NCBI RefSeq assembly: GCF_016217785.1
Contig: NZ_JACRGA010000011.1
Location: forward strand, 124,001-188,000
Direction of reading: 5' to 3'
From: Methanobacterium sp.
Lineage (GTDB): Archaea > Methanobacteriota > Methanobacteria > Methanobacteriales > Methanobacteriaceae
DNA length: 64,000 nucleotides
Positions 38,703 through 48,932 of the stretch are shown piece after piece (within the stretch, counting starts at the first letter, position 1; every line of letters begins with the position of its first letter). The position numbers were made by a program, and so were the translations under genes. The notes under the pieces were generated by a model that had not been told where the DNA came from, did not search any database, and saw only the letters and a list, made by a program, of their open reading frames with translations.

Positions 38703-41700
38703 TTATTTTATTCGACGTGGTAGGATGATACCTCCCAGTACCATTAATCCGGCGAGGATTAGTGGTAAGATTGGTTGTCCTGTTTCCTGCATACCGATGG
38801 TTTTAGTGGTGGCAGCGCTCGCTACTGTTGGGTTGATGGTCATTCCCAGGGTTAGAAGTTCACTGTCCAGACTGGCGGTTAGCCAGGCAAAACCTGCACC
38901 TTCATCTGCCCGTAGGATGGCCAGGGCTATGCCATTAACCAGTGGCACAGACACGGATTTACTGCCCACGTTTCCCAGATTAGTGGTGAAAGTCACCATG
39001 GTATTATCTGGGATATGGCCATTGATTGGGTCGTGGAAGTTACCCTGGTTGTCGTAACGCAGATCTGCAGTTAAAGTGGAAGTGCTGCCTGCAGTGGTGC
39101 TGGCCGGGCTGGCGGTGAATCTCATGACCATCCAGGGGTCATATGATACCTGTTCACCAACAATTCTTCCCCTCAGGTAGGGGTCACTGTTGGATCCCCA
39201 CCAGTTATACTGGGCGTTGTACTGACTGCCTTCACCAGCGGCAAATAGTCCGAGTTGGCTCTCTTCTATGGAGTTATAGAGGTCTTCCGGTGAGTTTTCA
39301 ACGATACGGTTGAAGTTCACCTGGAAGGTTCCACCATCATTGTAGATTCCTCCACCCTGCCCATCCCCAGCACCTATAATGGCCTGGTTTCCTTTGATTG
39401 TGCTACCGGTGACTGTTAACTGGTTCTGGTTGTAGATCGCTCCACCTTTCCAGTTGGAATATCGGTTCCTTCTTCATCGGCCTGGGCTATGTTGTTTTCC
39501 AGGAGGGAATTGGTAATGGTTACTATTCCCCCGTAGTTTCCAATAGCTCCAGCTGAACCTCCAATGGTTTCTACTTGTGCCAGGTTGTTGGTGAAGGTAC
39601 TGCCAGTTATGGAGAGATTGGTTACAGTATCTCCAATGGCCACGTTACCAATGGCACCAGCGAGTCCACCTATATTTGTTGAAAGGGCCTGGTTCTCGTG
39701 GAAGTCACAGTTTACTATGGTCATTGTTGTTTCGGGGTGTATGGCCTCTTCAAAGAGTCCGAAACCACCCAGTCCCAGGTTCAGTATTGCTCCTGCTGCT
39801 CCTCCCATTTCTTCGGCCTGGGCAACATTTCCAGAGAAGATGCTACCAGTTAGGGTAACATTTCCTCCCAGATTAGCAATTGCACCAGCCACTCCACCAA
39901 TATCTTCAGTGACCTGAGCCAGGTTGTTGTTGAAGCTGCTGCTAGTTACAGAGAGATTGGTTACTGCATCTCCAACTGCCAGGTTAGCAATGGCACCGGC
40001 TATTCCACCCATAGTGGTGGCCAGGGCCTGGTTGGAGTCGAAGTCGCAGTTATCGATTACCAGGTTGGTTTCTGCGTTTTCAATGCTGTCCATTAACCCC
40101 ACATCACCAAATGGAATAATATCCTCAGAGGATAGTTCTTCGAATAATGTGAAGTCTATTCCCAGGTTTAATATTGCTCCGGCTACTCCTCCAATTTCTG
40201 CAGCATGGGCTATATTTCCGGAGAAGTTGGTGTCAGTTAAGGTGACATTTCCCATGATATTGGCGATGGCACCAGCCACACCTCCAATATTTTCAGTGAC
40301 CAATGCCTGGTTGTTGGTGAAGGTGCTGCCAGTTATGGATAGGTTGCTGTAAATGTTTCCAATGGCTCCGGCTATTCCACCCATTGTGGTGGCCTGGGCC
40401 TGGTTGGAGTAGAAGTCGCAGTTTACTATGTCCATATAGGTGTCGGTGGGTGTTACATCATCAATGACTTCGATGCCTCCACTTATAATTTCAGTATAGG
40501 CAAGACCTATACCGAGGTTTAGTATGGCACCTGCTGCTCCTCCAATTTCTTCACCCTGGGCCATGTTTCCGGAGAAGGTGTTATCAGTTAAGGTGACATT
40601 TCCTCCGATGTTGGCGATGGCACCAGCAACTCCTCCCATTTCCTCGGCCTGGGCCAGGTTACCGGTGAAGATGGTGTCGGTTATGGTTAGGATTCCAGCA
40701 ATATTGGTTATTGCTCCTCCGATTCCACCTTCCAGGTCACAGTATGCTGTGTTCTCGGTGAATGAGCTGGATGTGATGTTGAAGGTTCCTTCCTGGTTGA
40801 GGATGGCTCCCCCAATACCCCCGTCTTCGGCGGCCAGGGCCTGGTTACCTTCAAATTGGCAGTCCTCGATGTTTACTATTCCACCAGGGTGACTGTATAT
40901 GGCTCCTCCCAGGGCGTTGTCTCCCAGGGATTGGGCCAGGTTATCAAAAAAGTCAGTGTTTACCAGGGTGATTACCCCGTTGTTGTGGTTGTATATGGCT
41001 CCTCCGTTTCCTCCCTGGTCATCTGCCTGGGCACTGTTTCTGTTAAATACAGTGCCAGTGATGTCCAAACTATTTAGGTTGTAGATTGCACCTCCCGCAG
41101 CACTGTCTGTGGCGGAGATAACTTTGTTGTCGTTGAACTGGCTGTTGGTAATGGTGGTTATGCCCCGATCATACAGGGCTCCACCCCAGCCTCCACTGTC
41201 AAGGGTTTCCACGCTGTTATTAGTAAGCAGGGAATTCTGGATATTCAGTCGTCCCTCCTGATTGTAGATACCTCCACCCCATCCCCCGGTAAGGGCCTGG
41301 ACTGTGTTATCTTTTATGGTACAGTCGTTGATGGTGGTGGTTCCAGATGATTTATAAATACCGGCACCGGCATCACTGGTCAGTCCATTCTGGATGGTGA
41401 AGTGTGCTATCAGGAAATTCACTGCATCGATGTTTATAACCCGGTCACTACCAGTTCCATCGATGATAGTGGTGTCCCGGTTTTCACCTATGAGGTTCAG
41501 GCTCCGTGTGATCTGCAGGTTTTCATTGTAGGTTCCACTGGCCACATTCACGGTACCATCCGAGTCTACTTCATCAGATGCGTTTTGAATGGTGGCCTTG
41601 GGACCGATTGTTCCACCCTGGTAGGTGGCACTGGTCCCATCCCAGTCATCGTTACCAGTGTCATTGTTAACGTACAGGGTACTGGCTGCAGATGAAGTAT

Positions 41701-41791
41701 CCATGGTGCTCATGGAAACTACAAAAAGAAGGATAAAGAGAGAAAGAATGAGGATAAATTGATTGTTACTAGTTCTTGATTTGGTTTTCAT
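38703..41791 (-). pseudogene. Large beta-helix adhesin-like surface protein, frameshifted near its 3' end
   Basis: The first frame (39416-41791, about 791 aa from ATG 41791 behind GGGAGGTG) has a signal peptide and then many right-handed beta-helix repeats of the form 'GGVAGAIANIGGNVTLTDNT' with 'FSGN'. At about 39445-39465 the frame is lost, giving the aberrant end TGKVERSTTRTS. In the other frame the repeats continue without interruption ('NWKGGAIYNQNQLTVTGSTI') into a 205-codon stretch (38703-39320) that ends with an immunoglobulin-like domain and the tail 'MQETGQPILPLILAGLMVLG' + GIILPRRIK. One single-base indel therefore separates the anchor from the repeats. Confidence 0.85.
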
Positions 41792-42062
41792 TATTTTCAC
41801 CTCCCTTTACAATGGTTTATTTAATATAGCTAGGGAATATCCCAAATACTAATACAATAAACCCATATATGGAATACTCCCCATGCAAATACAGTTGTTA
41901 TTTTTGTTAGTAAGTGATAAATATTTTTTTCTGAATCCAAACTAATATACGATAATAGTTGGCCTTGTATATTTAGCAAAGGATAAATGGGGTTTTTGAA
42001 CTAAAAAAAATTTATAAAAATAGATTATAGTAGGGGGAGGATTCATTGCTGGTGATAACATG

Positions 42063-42354
42063 GAATTAGGGATGAAAACGATCGTGTATGTTCAATATCT
42101 TCAATTGTTGACACAATTTATGCCTGTATAGATCTGAACATCATAGATTCTATCAAAGATATAAGAACACCCACCCTGGTTATTGCTGGAGAGAAAGATG
42201 TTTTCACTCCCACTCACCATGGGATGAAAATCAATGAAATTATTCCAAACTCAGAGATGAGAATTATTGATGATGGGTGTCATAATTTACTGGTAGAAAA
42301 GCCAGTTGAGACTTATTCGGTTATAAAATGGTTTTTAGATGTATTCATAAGATA
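42063..42354 (+). pseudogene. 3' fragment of a second alpha/beta hydrolase copy
   Basis: Matches the intact hydrolase gene from about base 36468 to 36797: TCAATATCTTCAATTGTTGA, ACCCTGGTTATTGCTGGAGA, ACTCACCATGGGATGAAAAT and CATAATTTACTGGTAGAAAA are shared almost exactly. The 5' half is missing and the linker lacks the 15-bp duplication of the intact gene. Confidence 0.92.
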
Positions 42355-42489
42355 GTTTACTATTTGATTAAAACACCATAATTTAAAAATAACTTCTTAA
42401 ACAAATTGAAATATGTTTACTGATAAATACATAATGGTAATGTTCTCCTAGAAGAGAAACATGAGTACCTCAAATAATATGTTATACAA

Positions 42490-42836
42490 TGGACTCTACT
42501 TCTACGACAACAGCGTGGTGGACATAACCAAGAATGTAAAACCCATCAGACCGGGAGAACTGGAATAACCTCAGTGAACGAGGAATACCTTAAGGAACAG
42601 TTGAAGTTGAGTTATTAGGGCATGTATTGCCTGGCTGGACACCAGGACACATATAGGACTCCGAAGCCAATAACTAAGCACTCCAGAAAAGGCAGGGATT
42701 CTTCGGGCCTGTCTGGAAGAGATTGGCTACCACAAGGGATGGATAGATGGAGAGACTATTTGAATACTGGCTGAGAACTCTAAGAAGACTGAATATGGGG
42801 AGTATTTGGTTGAATTGATTACTGGTGAGTTATAAA
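42490..42836 (+). pseudogene. 3' fragment of a third rmlA copy
   Basis: Matches rmlA from about base 35151 to its end (GGACTCTACTTCTACGACAA, CCTCAGTGAACGAGGAATA, GAAAAGGCAGGGATTCTTCG, GACTGAATATGGGGAGTAT), with many one- to three-base deletions that destroy the frame. Confidence 0.93.
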
Positions 42837-42957
42837 AATTAAAATTCAATGAACATAAGGTCGGGAAAAAGGAAGAAATGAATTTAAAATCGGAGAAGCT
42901 GTGAATATATTTTTCGAGAAAACCTAAAAAGGAGGAAAGAGTTAATTTAGTTTCTGG

Positions 42958-43779
42958 TTAATTTCTTAACGATAAACAAAATACTGTCATTTTATTATGA
43001 TATGTAAAGTTACCACTGTAAATTATATTTTTAAAGACAGAACTCATTTTTTGCATTAAAGGAGGATCTTTAAAAGGACATTTAATAGATAATAAATTAT
43101 CTACATCCATAATTTCTAATTCATAGATTGGATCGAAACCATTATCAAGTTTAAAATACTTTAATAAATATTTAATAAGCTTTTTAGATCTTTTTATTGA
43201 CATGTCAGCCAATCCATAGAGCGAAACATCAAAAGTGAGTATTAACGTCCCATCTTTATCCAAAACCCTGTTTAATTCGTTTATAGCTTTTTTATAGTCT
43301 TTAAAATGTTCCAATACAGAAATTGAATAAATTAAATCAAACGAATTATCTTCAAATTGAAGATTGGTAATGTCAGAGTACTTGAAAGATACTGAATCAT
43401 TTTTTATTTTATCAAAAATATTCTTTAAATTTTTATCATTGTCGGCGCATGTTATTGTTGCTCTATTATATTTTGAGGAAATGAAGAAAGGAAAAAATGT
43501 AAATCCAGATCCAGCATCCAAAATGTTTAAGTCATGTTTTTTTGAAACCGATTTTTTGATTTCTTGATAAACATATGGATATTCCCATTCACGGCTCCAC
43601 CAATGAAATGGATCAGCAACCCATTTTTTGGAATAGTATTCCATATGATTTTTATTTTGATTAATAAAAACATTTGAAAATTTTTCTAACTCTATAAACA
43701 AATTACTTCTTAATAATTCTTTATGTAAATCCAATTTAGGATATCCTTGCTGAAGTTCTTTCATAATATCACGTATCAA
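42958..43779 (-). CDS. Class I SAM-dependent methyltransferase
   Basis: 273 aa. SAM-binding motif I 'LNILDAGSGFTFFPFFIS', the acidic loop 'ITCADND', and motif 'FDLIYSISVLEHFKDYKKAI' followed by 'LNRVLDKDGTLILTFD' define a Rossmann methyltransferase. An N-terminal aromatic-rich extension ('ADPFHWWSREWEYPYVYQEI') may recognise the substrate. It lies at the end of a three-gene minus-strand run with a GT4 glycosyltransferase and another methyltransferase, so sugar O-methylation of a surface glycan is the likely role. Very AT-rich codon use. Confidence 0.85.
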   Translation of the reverse strand: MIRDIMKELQQGYPKLDLHKELLRSNLFIELEKFSNVFINQNKNHMEYYSKKWVADPFHWWSREWEYPYVYQEIKKSVSKKHDLNILDAGSGFTFFPFFISSKYNRATITCADNDKNLKNIFDKIKNDSVSFKYSDITNLQFEDNSFDLIYSISVLEHFKDYKKAINELNRVLDKDGTLILTFDVSLYGLADMSIKRSKKLIKYLLKYFKLDNGFDPIYELEIMDVDNLLSIKCPFKDPPLMQKMSSVFKNIIYSGNFTYHNKMTVFCLSLRN

Positions 43780-43890
43780 ATTAAAAATTTAATATCAAAA
43801 TATATTTTATGCATAAGCAGTTTTTTAACATTTTTGATAAATGTTGAATTTTTTATACTTTTTGAGAAATTAAATTGAAAACTTTATAAT

Positions 43891-44970
43891 TTATTGATAA
43901 ATTTTATAATATGCTTCAATCGTTTTTTTGGCTATTTTATCCCAAGTAAAATTATTTTCAATAATTTTTGTTAACCCATGAGATTTTGGAGTTGCATATG
44001 ACGAAACTAAAGCTTCACGTATACTATCTTTACTTCTAGGATCAATATACCATGCTTTATCTCCAAAATATTCCTTAGTTCCACCTACCTCAGTTATAAC
44101 CAAATTTGAACCTGCTAATCCTGCCTCTAAAGCTACAAGTCCAGGAGTTTCTAAATAGCTGGGCAATGTTACTACTTTGGCTGCTTTATATGCTGACCGT
44201 AAAAGTTCAGATTGATGAAGGAGAGATGGGATAAAAATTACATTTTCATTTCCCTTCATTTGACATAAATCACCATATTCCTCAGCCTCTGTTTTTTTAC
44301 CTATGATTACTAACTTTGTTTCTAGTTCACTTTCAACAAAAGCTTCAATTAATTTAATTACATTCTTTCGGGGCTCTAATCGCCCTACGAATAATATAAA
44401 ATCATCAATACCATATTTTTCCATGAATACGTCTGTATTTCCGTATTTAAATCTGGATTCCACCCCATTTGGTATTATATTGCATTTTTCTTCAGATATT
44501 TGAGAAAATGTTTTCATTAAACATTTAAGTTCATCGTTAGTATTAGGTAATAACAAATCAGATATTTTGAAAAGATCTTCAAGATGTCGATTAGGATTTA
44601 TATAGTTCAAATAAGAAATTTCTGAAAACTCTTTATTTAGACGTTTGTAAAACTTCCATAATAAAGCATAGAGCGAATTATGGGTTTCCTTGACAAAAAT
44701 GGGGGAATCAAAAAAAATTGGGGATACAACAACCTTCAAACCATGAGATTTAGCATAATTCGCAATAGAAAGACTTTCTGATGGGAATGTTCTCGGACTA
44801 AAAATATGTACTATATCATATTCTTCTATCTTATCTCCCCACATATTAAATAATTTCACCATTACATCATCAGTTAAACTATTAATATGTTTCATGGTTT
44901 CTATCATCTGAGTTTCTACTCCACCATAAAGATTAAAACCTAATTGTTGATTTATGTAAAGAACTTTCAT
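43891..44970 (-). CDS. GT4-family glycosyltransferase
   Basis: 359 aa with the GT-B fold marks: 'MKVLYINQQLGFNLYGGVET' at the N-terminus, 'ILFVGRLEPRKNVIKLIEAF' for the nucleotide-sugar domain, and the E-x7-E-type motif 'LPSYLETPGLVALEAGLAGS'. It would transfer a sugar from an NDP- or GDP-donor to a lipid-linked glycan at the inner membrane face. It starts two bases from the end of the methyltransferase gene upstream, so the genes are cotranscribed. Confidence 0.9.
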   Translation of the reverse strand: MKVLYINQQLGFNLYGGVETQMIETMKHINSLTDDVMVKLFNMWGDKIEEYDIVHIFSPRTFPSESLSIANYAKSHGLKVVVSPIFFDSPIFVKETHNSLYALLWKFYKRLNKEFSEISYLNYINPNRHLEDLFKISDLLLPNTNDELKCLMKTFSQISEEKCNIIPNGVESRFKYGNTDVFMEKYGIDDFILFVGRLEPRKNVIKLIEAFVESELETKLVIIGKKTEAEEYGDLCQMKGNENVIFIPSLLHQSELLRSAYKAAKVVTLPSYLETPGLVALEAGLAGSNLVITEVGGTKEYFGDKAWYIDPRSKDSIREALVSSYATPKSHGLTKIIENNFTWDKIAKKTIEAYYKIYQ

Positions 44971-44972
44971 AT

Positions 44973-45731
44973 TTACCCTTTATTTGATGATTTTTGACTC
45001 TTTACTAACAAAGTATAACCTTTATCTGATATACCCAAATATTTATCACTGATAAAACAAAAAGGATAAGCAACCAAAGTGATTAAATACCGCATATCAC
45101 GAATAGGGGAACGACTTAACCCACTTTTAATAATTAGATAGTTGTAGACGAACGTGGATAGTGCGGATCTAATTAAATAATCACTTTTAATTAGTTCAAA
45201 ATTATTAGAGATAAGTTTTTCTTTTAAAGACTCTAAGGAATAATAATTGACTACATAGAACTTTTTACGATGTATTTCTTTAAGTTCATTACTTATAGGA
45301 TATGTAAAACTATCAACAGATAAAATAACATACCCATTTAGCTTTAAAACCCTATTCATCTCTTTCAAAGCCGTAACATCATCATCAAAGTGTTCCAAGG
45401 AACAACTAGAAACAATTTTATCAAAAAAATCGCTGGGATAAGGTAGTGATTCAGCATCCCCCACTTGAAAATCACAACTCATTTGCTCTTTAGCTGCAAA
45501 TTTTTTAGCCAAATTTATGGAATTATTCGATCGATCAATCCCATAGATTTTACACCCATAACTAGCTAATTTAACACTTAATTCACCCGTTCCACAAGCT
45601 AAATCCAATATTACTTCATCTGTCTTTGGATCAATATATTCAAGTAATTTTGGCCACTCCATCATCCTTGAAAAGTCAATTGTCAGCATAGTCTTGAATA
45701 TAAACTTTTTTAATATACTTTTCATATGCAA
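44973..45731 (-). CDS. Class I SAM-dependent methyltransferase
   Basis: 252 aa. 'VILDLACGTGELSVKLA' (motif I), 'IYGIDRSNNSI' (motif II acidic residue), 'DAESLPYPSDFFDKIVSSCS' then LEHF, and 'EMNRVLKLNGYVILSVD' give a complete ubiE/Methyltransf_11-type fold. First gene of a minus-strand run with a GT4 enzyme and a further methyltransferase. It is divergent from the GT4/flippase pair at 45847, sharing a 115-bp promoter region. Confidence 0.88.
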   Translation of the reverse strand: MHMKSILKKFIFKTMLTIDFSRMMEWPKLLEYIDPKTDEVILDLACGTGELSVKLASYGCKIYGIDRSNNSINLAKKFAAKEQMSCDFQVGDAESLPYPSDFFDKIVSSCSLEHFDDDVTALKEMNRVLKLNGYVILSVDSFTYPISNELKEIHRKKFYVVNYYSLESLKEKLISNNFELIKSDYLIRSALSTFVYNYLIIKSGLSRSPIRDMRYLITLVAYPFCFISDKYLGISDKGYTLLVKSQKSSNKG

Positions 45732-45846
45732 ATTTATATGTTTTAACCTAATAAATATGTTGTAGAGTAAAAGAAATTTTTAAAAAACTTAAATTGGATA
45801 CTATATTAAAAAAGCTTTTATAATAACAGGAAAAGATAGGGAAAAA

Positions 45847-46959
45847 ATGCGCGTATTAATTATTAGTGGAGGATTACCCATTGACTATACTATTCAACTG
45901 GGTAATTCATTAAACAATAAAGGAGAAAAACTTATAATTTTAGTTGACAAGGAGGATTTGGATGAATTTGGAGAATATATTGAAAATGATGTATTAATAC
46001 TAACAAAAAGGAAATTAAAAAGCTTTAAATTATTACTCTCAAATATTAATATATTGATAAATTTAATAAAAAAAATACGTCAAATGGAACCAGATATAAT
46101 CCATATTCAAGGAGGAGACCCATTATCTATTATAATTCTCCCATTCCTTAAAAAACATACATTAATATCGACATTTCATGATGTAAGGGTCCATCCTGGT
46201 GTTAATCCACTATTAACTAGATTTGTACAATTTTATTTAAAAAAAAAATCTAGTGCTATTATTGTACATGGCAAAAAGCTGAAAGAAATTTTTTTAAGAT
46301 CTAATGATTTTCCAGCAGATGCAGTCTATCCAATAAAAATGGGTGAAATAAATGTTAAGCCCTTTTTAAAATATTACGACGAGGATATTAAAGAAGATGA
46401 CTCAATTTTATTTTTTGGATGGATTGGACTTCATAAAGGACTAATCTATCTTATAAAAGCTGCACCATTAATCAAAAGAGAATTTCCTAACTTTAAAATT
46501 GTTATAGCTGGCCAAACGGGCGAAGGAAAAACAAATAGAGAATATTTTGAACTTTGTAAAAGACAGATTAGTGATGACAATTACTTTGTTTTATACCCTT
46601 ATCGTATTTCGTGGAAATTCGGAGCTGAATTATTACAGAAATGTAGTTTGGTGGTTTTACCATACATTGAAACTTCACAAAGTGCTGTAATTTCAACTGC
46701 TTATGGTTTCAAAAAACCTGTGGTTATTACTAGAGTTGGTGCAATGCCGGAAATTGTTGACAACTGTGAAACCGGTTTAATAGTTCCACCTAAAGACTCT
46801 AAATCCTTAGCTAAAGCTATAATAAAATTATTGAATGATAAAAAATTAAGAAAAAAAATGGGTGAAAATGCCCAGAATAAACTTAAAACTGATCTTTCGT
46901 GGGATAACATAGCAAAAAAAACAATTGAAGTCTACCAAAGATCTATGTCTAAGAAATAA
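45847..46959 (+). CDS. GT4-family glycosyltransferase
   Basis: 370 aa. 'MRVLIISGGLPIDYTIQLGN', 'SILFFGWIGLHKGLIYLIKA', 'FKIVIAGQTGEGK' and 'LPYIETSQSAVISTAYGFKK' plus 'AMPEIVDNCETGLIVPP' mark a GT-B, GT4-like enzyme; Ser replaces the usual first Glu region (ETSQSAV). The gene is followed after 25 bp by a flippase gene on the same strand, forming a two-gene unit for glycan assembly and export. Confidence 0.9.
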   Translation: MRVLIISGGLPIDYTIQLGNSLNNKGEKLIILVDKEDLDEFGEYIENDVLILTKRKLKSFKLLLSNINILINLIKKIRQMEPDIIHIQGGDPLSIIILPFLKKHTLISTFHDVRVHPGVNPLLTRFVQFYLKKKSSAIIVHGKKLKEIFLRSNDFPADAVYPIKMGEINVKPFLKYYDEDIKEDDSILFFGWIGLHKGLIYLIKAAPLIKREFPNFKIVIAGQTGEGKTNREYFELCKRQISDDNYFVLYPYRISWKFGAELLQKCSLVVLPYIETSQSAVISTAYGFKKPVVITRVGAMPEIVDNCETGLIVPPKDSKSLAKAIIKLLNDKKLRKKMGENAQNKLKTDLSWDNIAKKTIEVYQRSMSKK

Positions 46960-46984
46960 TCCATCAAAAGGCCAAGAAATATAA

Positions 46985-48460
46985 ATGACAACCCATTCCC
47001 CTAAATATAACAAATTTGCCAAAAACACATCTGGCATGTTCTTGATTAATATAATTATAAATTTAAGTACAATATTATTACTCGCAATACTAACAAAAAA
47101 CATGCCCCTAAATGAGTATGGTCTTTGGGTTCAAATTACAACTACTACAGGATTAACAACCATATTTGCTTTATTAGGTTTGAATATCTCCATGTTAAGA
47201 TATGTTTCTGGAGAAAAAAATAAAGATAAAATAAAAGAATGTTTTTATTCGATTTTCTTTATCGTGATAATGTCAGGTTTATTAGTGTCAAGTCTAATTT
47301 TTTTAATGTCAGACCAGATCGCCAACTTACTATTTGATGATAATTCTAATTTAGTTAAAATTTTATCAGCATACATCCTTTTCATTACTCTAAATACACT
47401 TATTTTAAATTTTTTTATTGGTTTACAGAAAATAAAAACTTATGGTCTATTATCATTTACAAAAGTTTCAATAAACATCATCATTGTATCTTTTTTTGTT
47501 GTTTTTTTACACTATGGAATTTACGGTGCGTTAATCGGAAGTATCTTGTCAGAACTTATATTGTTAATCATAAGCCTTTCACAAATAATATACAATATTG
47601 GAATAATATTCCCCCGATTAAACAATATTAAAGAATATTTATCATTAGGCCTACCAATTATACCTTCAACTATCTCTGATTGGGTAATTAATTCAAGTGA
47701 CCGTTATTTGATTGGAATAATAATCGGAATTACCTTTGTCGGTTTGTACTCGCCTGCTTATACCCTAGGAAACCTCCTTTCAATGATATATGCCCCCATA
47801 TCATCTATAATATTAACTTCGATATCTAAAGGTCATGGAGAAGAAGAACACTCATACGTTGAAGGATTGATTAAGAATTCAATCAAATATTATTTATTTA
47901 TTGGAATACCTGTTTTTTTCGGCCTTTCAACACTATCTAAACCATTATTAACAATATTAACAACAACTGAAATCGCAAATTACTCTTTTTTTATAACCCC
48001 ATTTACTGCTTTAACTTTTTTAGTGGTCGGCCTATATAACATAATAGTGAACATAATAGTCTTGAAAAAAAAGACGAAAATTGTTGGCATCACTTGGACT
48101 GGTGCTGCAGTCATAAATTTGATACTAAATCTAATCTTGATACCTATAATAGGAATATTAGGTGCAGCAATAGCAACATTGATTTCATACGTTTTAGCAT
48201 TTTTTGTAGTTGCTTACAAATCTAACGAATATGTAAATATAAAAATTAGTTATATATTCATTTTTAAGACCATTATCTCATCAATTCCTATTTTAATTTT
48301 ATATTGTATTTTGAACCCTATACAATTATTTGACATAATATTTTTCATTATGACTTCTTTTTTAGTTTATTTAATTATAATGTTAATCCTAAAAGGAATT
48401 GGTAAGAAAGAAGTTTTATTTATAAAAAATTTACTAAAATCATTTAATTTTGATATTTAA
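46985..48460 (+). CDS. Oligosaccharide flippase (Wzx/MATE-like)
   Basis: 491 aa with about 13-14 hydrophobic helices: 'FLINIIINLSTILLLAILTK', 'CFYSIFFIVIMSGLLVSSLI', 'LGLPIIPSTISDWVINSSDR', 'LGAAIATLISYVLAFFVVAY'. The polysaccharide-biosynthesis pattern 'LPIIPSTISDWVINSSDRYL' is typical. It would move lipid-linked oligosaccharides to the outer face of the membrane. Very AT-rich. Confidence 0.92.
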   Translation: MTTHSPKYNKFAKNTSGMFLINIIINLSTILLLAILTKNMPLNEYGLWVQITTTTGLTTIFALLGLNISMLRYVSGEKNKDKIKECFYSIFFIVIMSGLLVSSLIFLMSDQIANLLFDDNSNLVKILSAYILFITLNTLILNFFIGLQKIKTYGLLSFTKVSINIIIVSFFVVFLHYGIYGALIGSILSELILLIISLSQIIYNIGIIFPRLNNIKEYLSLGLPIIPSTISDWVINSSDRYLIGIIIGITFVGLYSPAYTLGNLLSMIYAPISSIILTSISKGHGEEEHSYVEGLIKNSIKYYLFIGIPVFFGLSTLSKPLLTILTTTEIANYSFFITPFTALTFLVVGLYNIIVNIIVLKKKTKIVGITWTGAAVINLILNLILIPIIGILGAAIATLISYVLAFFVVAYKSNEYVNIKISYIFIFKTIISSIPILILYCILNPIQLFDIIFFIMTSFLVYLIIMLILKGIGKKEVLFIKNLLKSFNFDI

Positions 48461-48932
48461 TTATATTTATCAATTTTGGTATTGACCCTTTAGAATACTA
48501 GAAGTTTTATATATTATTTTATCATTATGCTAGAGAAGTGTAGTTCATGAGTGTGGCCCTAAACCTGGTTTTGTGGATTGGCTTGTCCTAATAAAACTGT
48601 GCAGATTACGGGAAAAATGAAAAGACAGATTTTAGTAATGGCTTACAAGACCCAAAATAGTATTGTTCATAAAATATTGCAGAACATGCTCTAAAAGTTT
48701 CACTTCACGTTCTACCAGAATATTACACGATTTAAGAACTGATGAAGAGACAATTTTTGGCTGTGAAAGTTTTTGAATGCATGAGCTATATGAATTAATA
48801 AGAGTCTATGGAAATCACCAATCACATTTGGAGCCTAAAAGAAATATTAACATCCCCTACCACGAAAACATGCACATGAAGGCCAATATTCAATTTTAGA
48901 ATTTTAAAAAAAAATAATAGACTTACTTAATA
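48461..48932. other. Intergenic region, 472 bp, probable decayed gene
   Basis: Between two convergent genes. Less AT-rich than its flanks and with coding-like pieces in changing frames on the plus strand (CPNKTVQITGKMKRQILVMA near 48587; HLEPKRNINIPYHENMHMKA near 48828). These look like remains of a gene, possibly a transposase, but none is identifiable. Confidence 0.35.

Larger units (their letters stand above)
41801..42957. other. Long intergenic region, about 1.16 kb, with gene relics
   Basis: It contains a hydrolase relic (42063-42354), a second rmlA relic (42490-42836), AT-rich sequence before the adhesin start, and no intact gene. It marks the boundary between the moderately AT-rich left part and the very AT-rich glycan cluster. 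Confidence 0.7.

Noticed and set aside
39564..41084. Several 60-140-codon plus-strand frames opposite the adhesin
   Set aside because: They are by-products of the repetitive beta-helix coding sequence on the other strand; the translations are low-complexity and have no start signals.
48461..48932. Insertion-sequence relic
   Set aside because: CPNK...GKMK pieces recall the N-terminus of some transposases, but no further match or inverted repeats could be identified.
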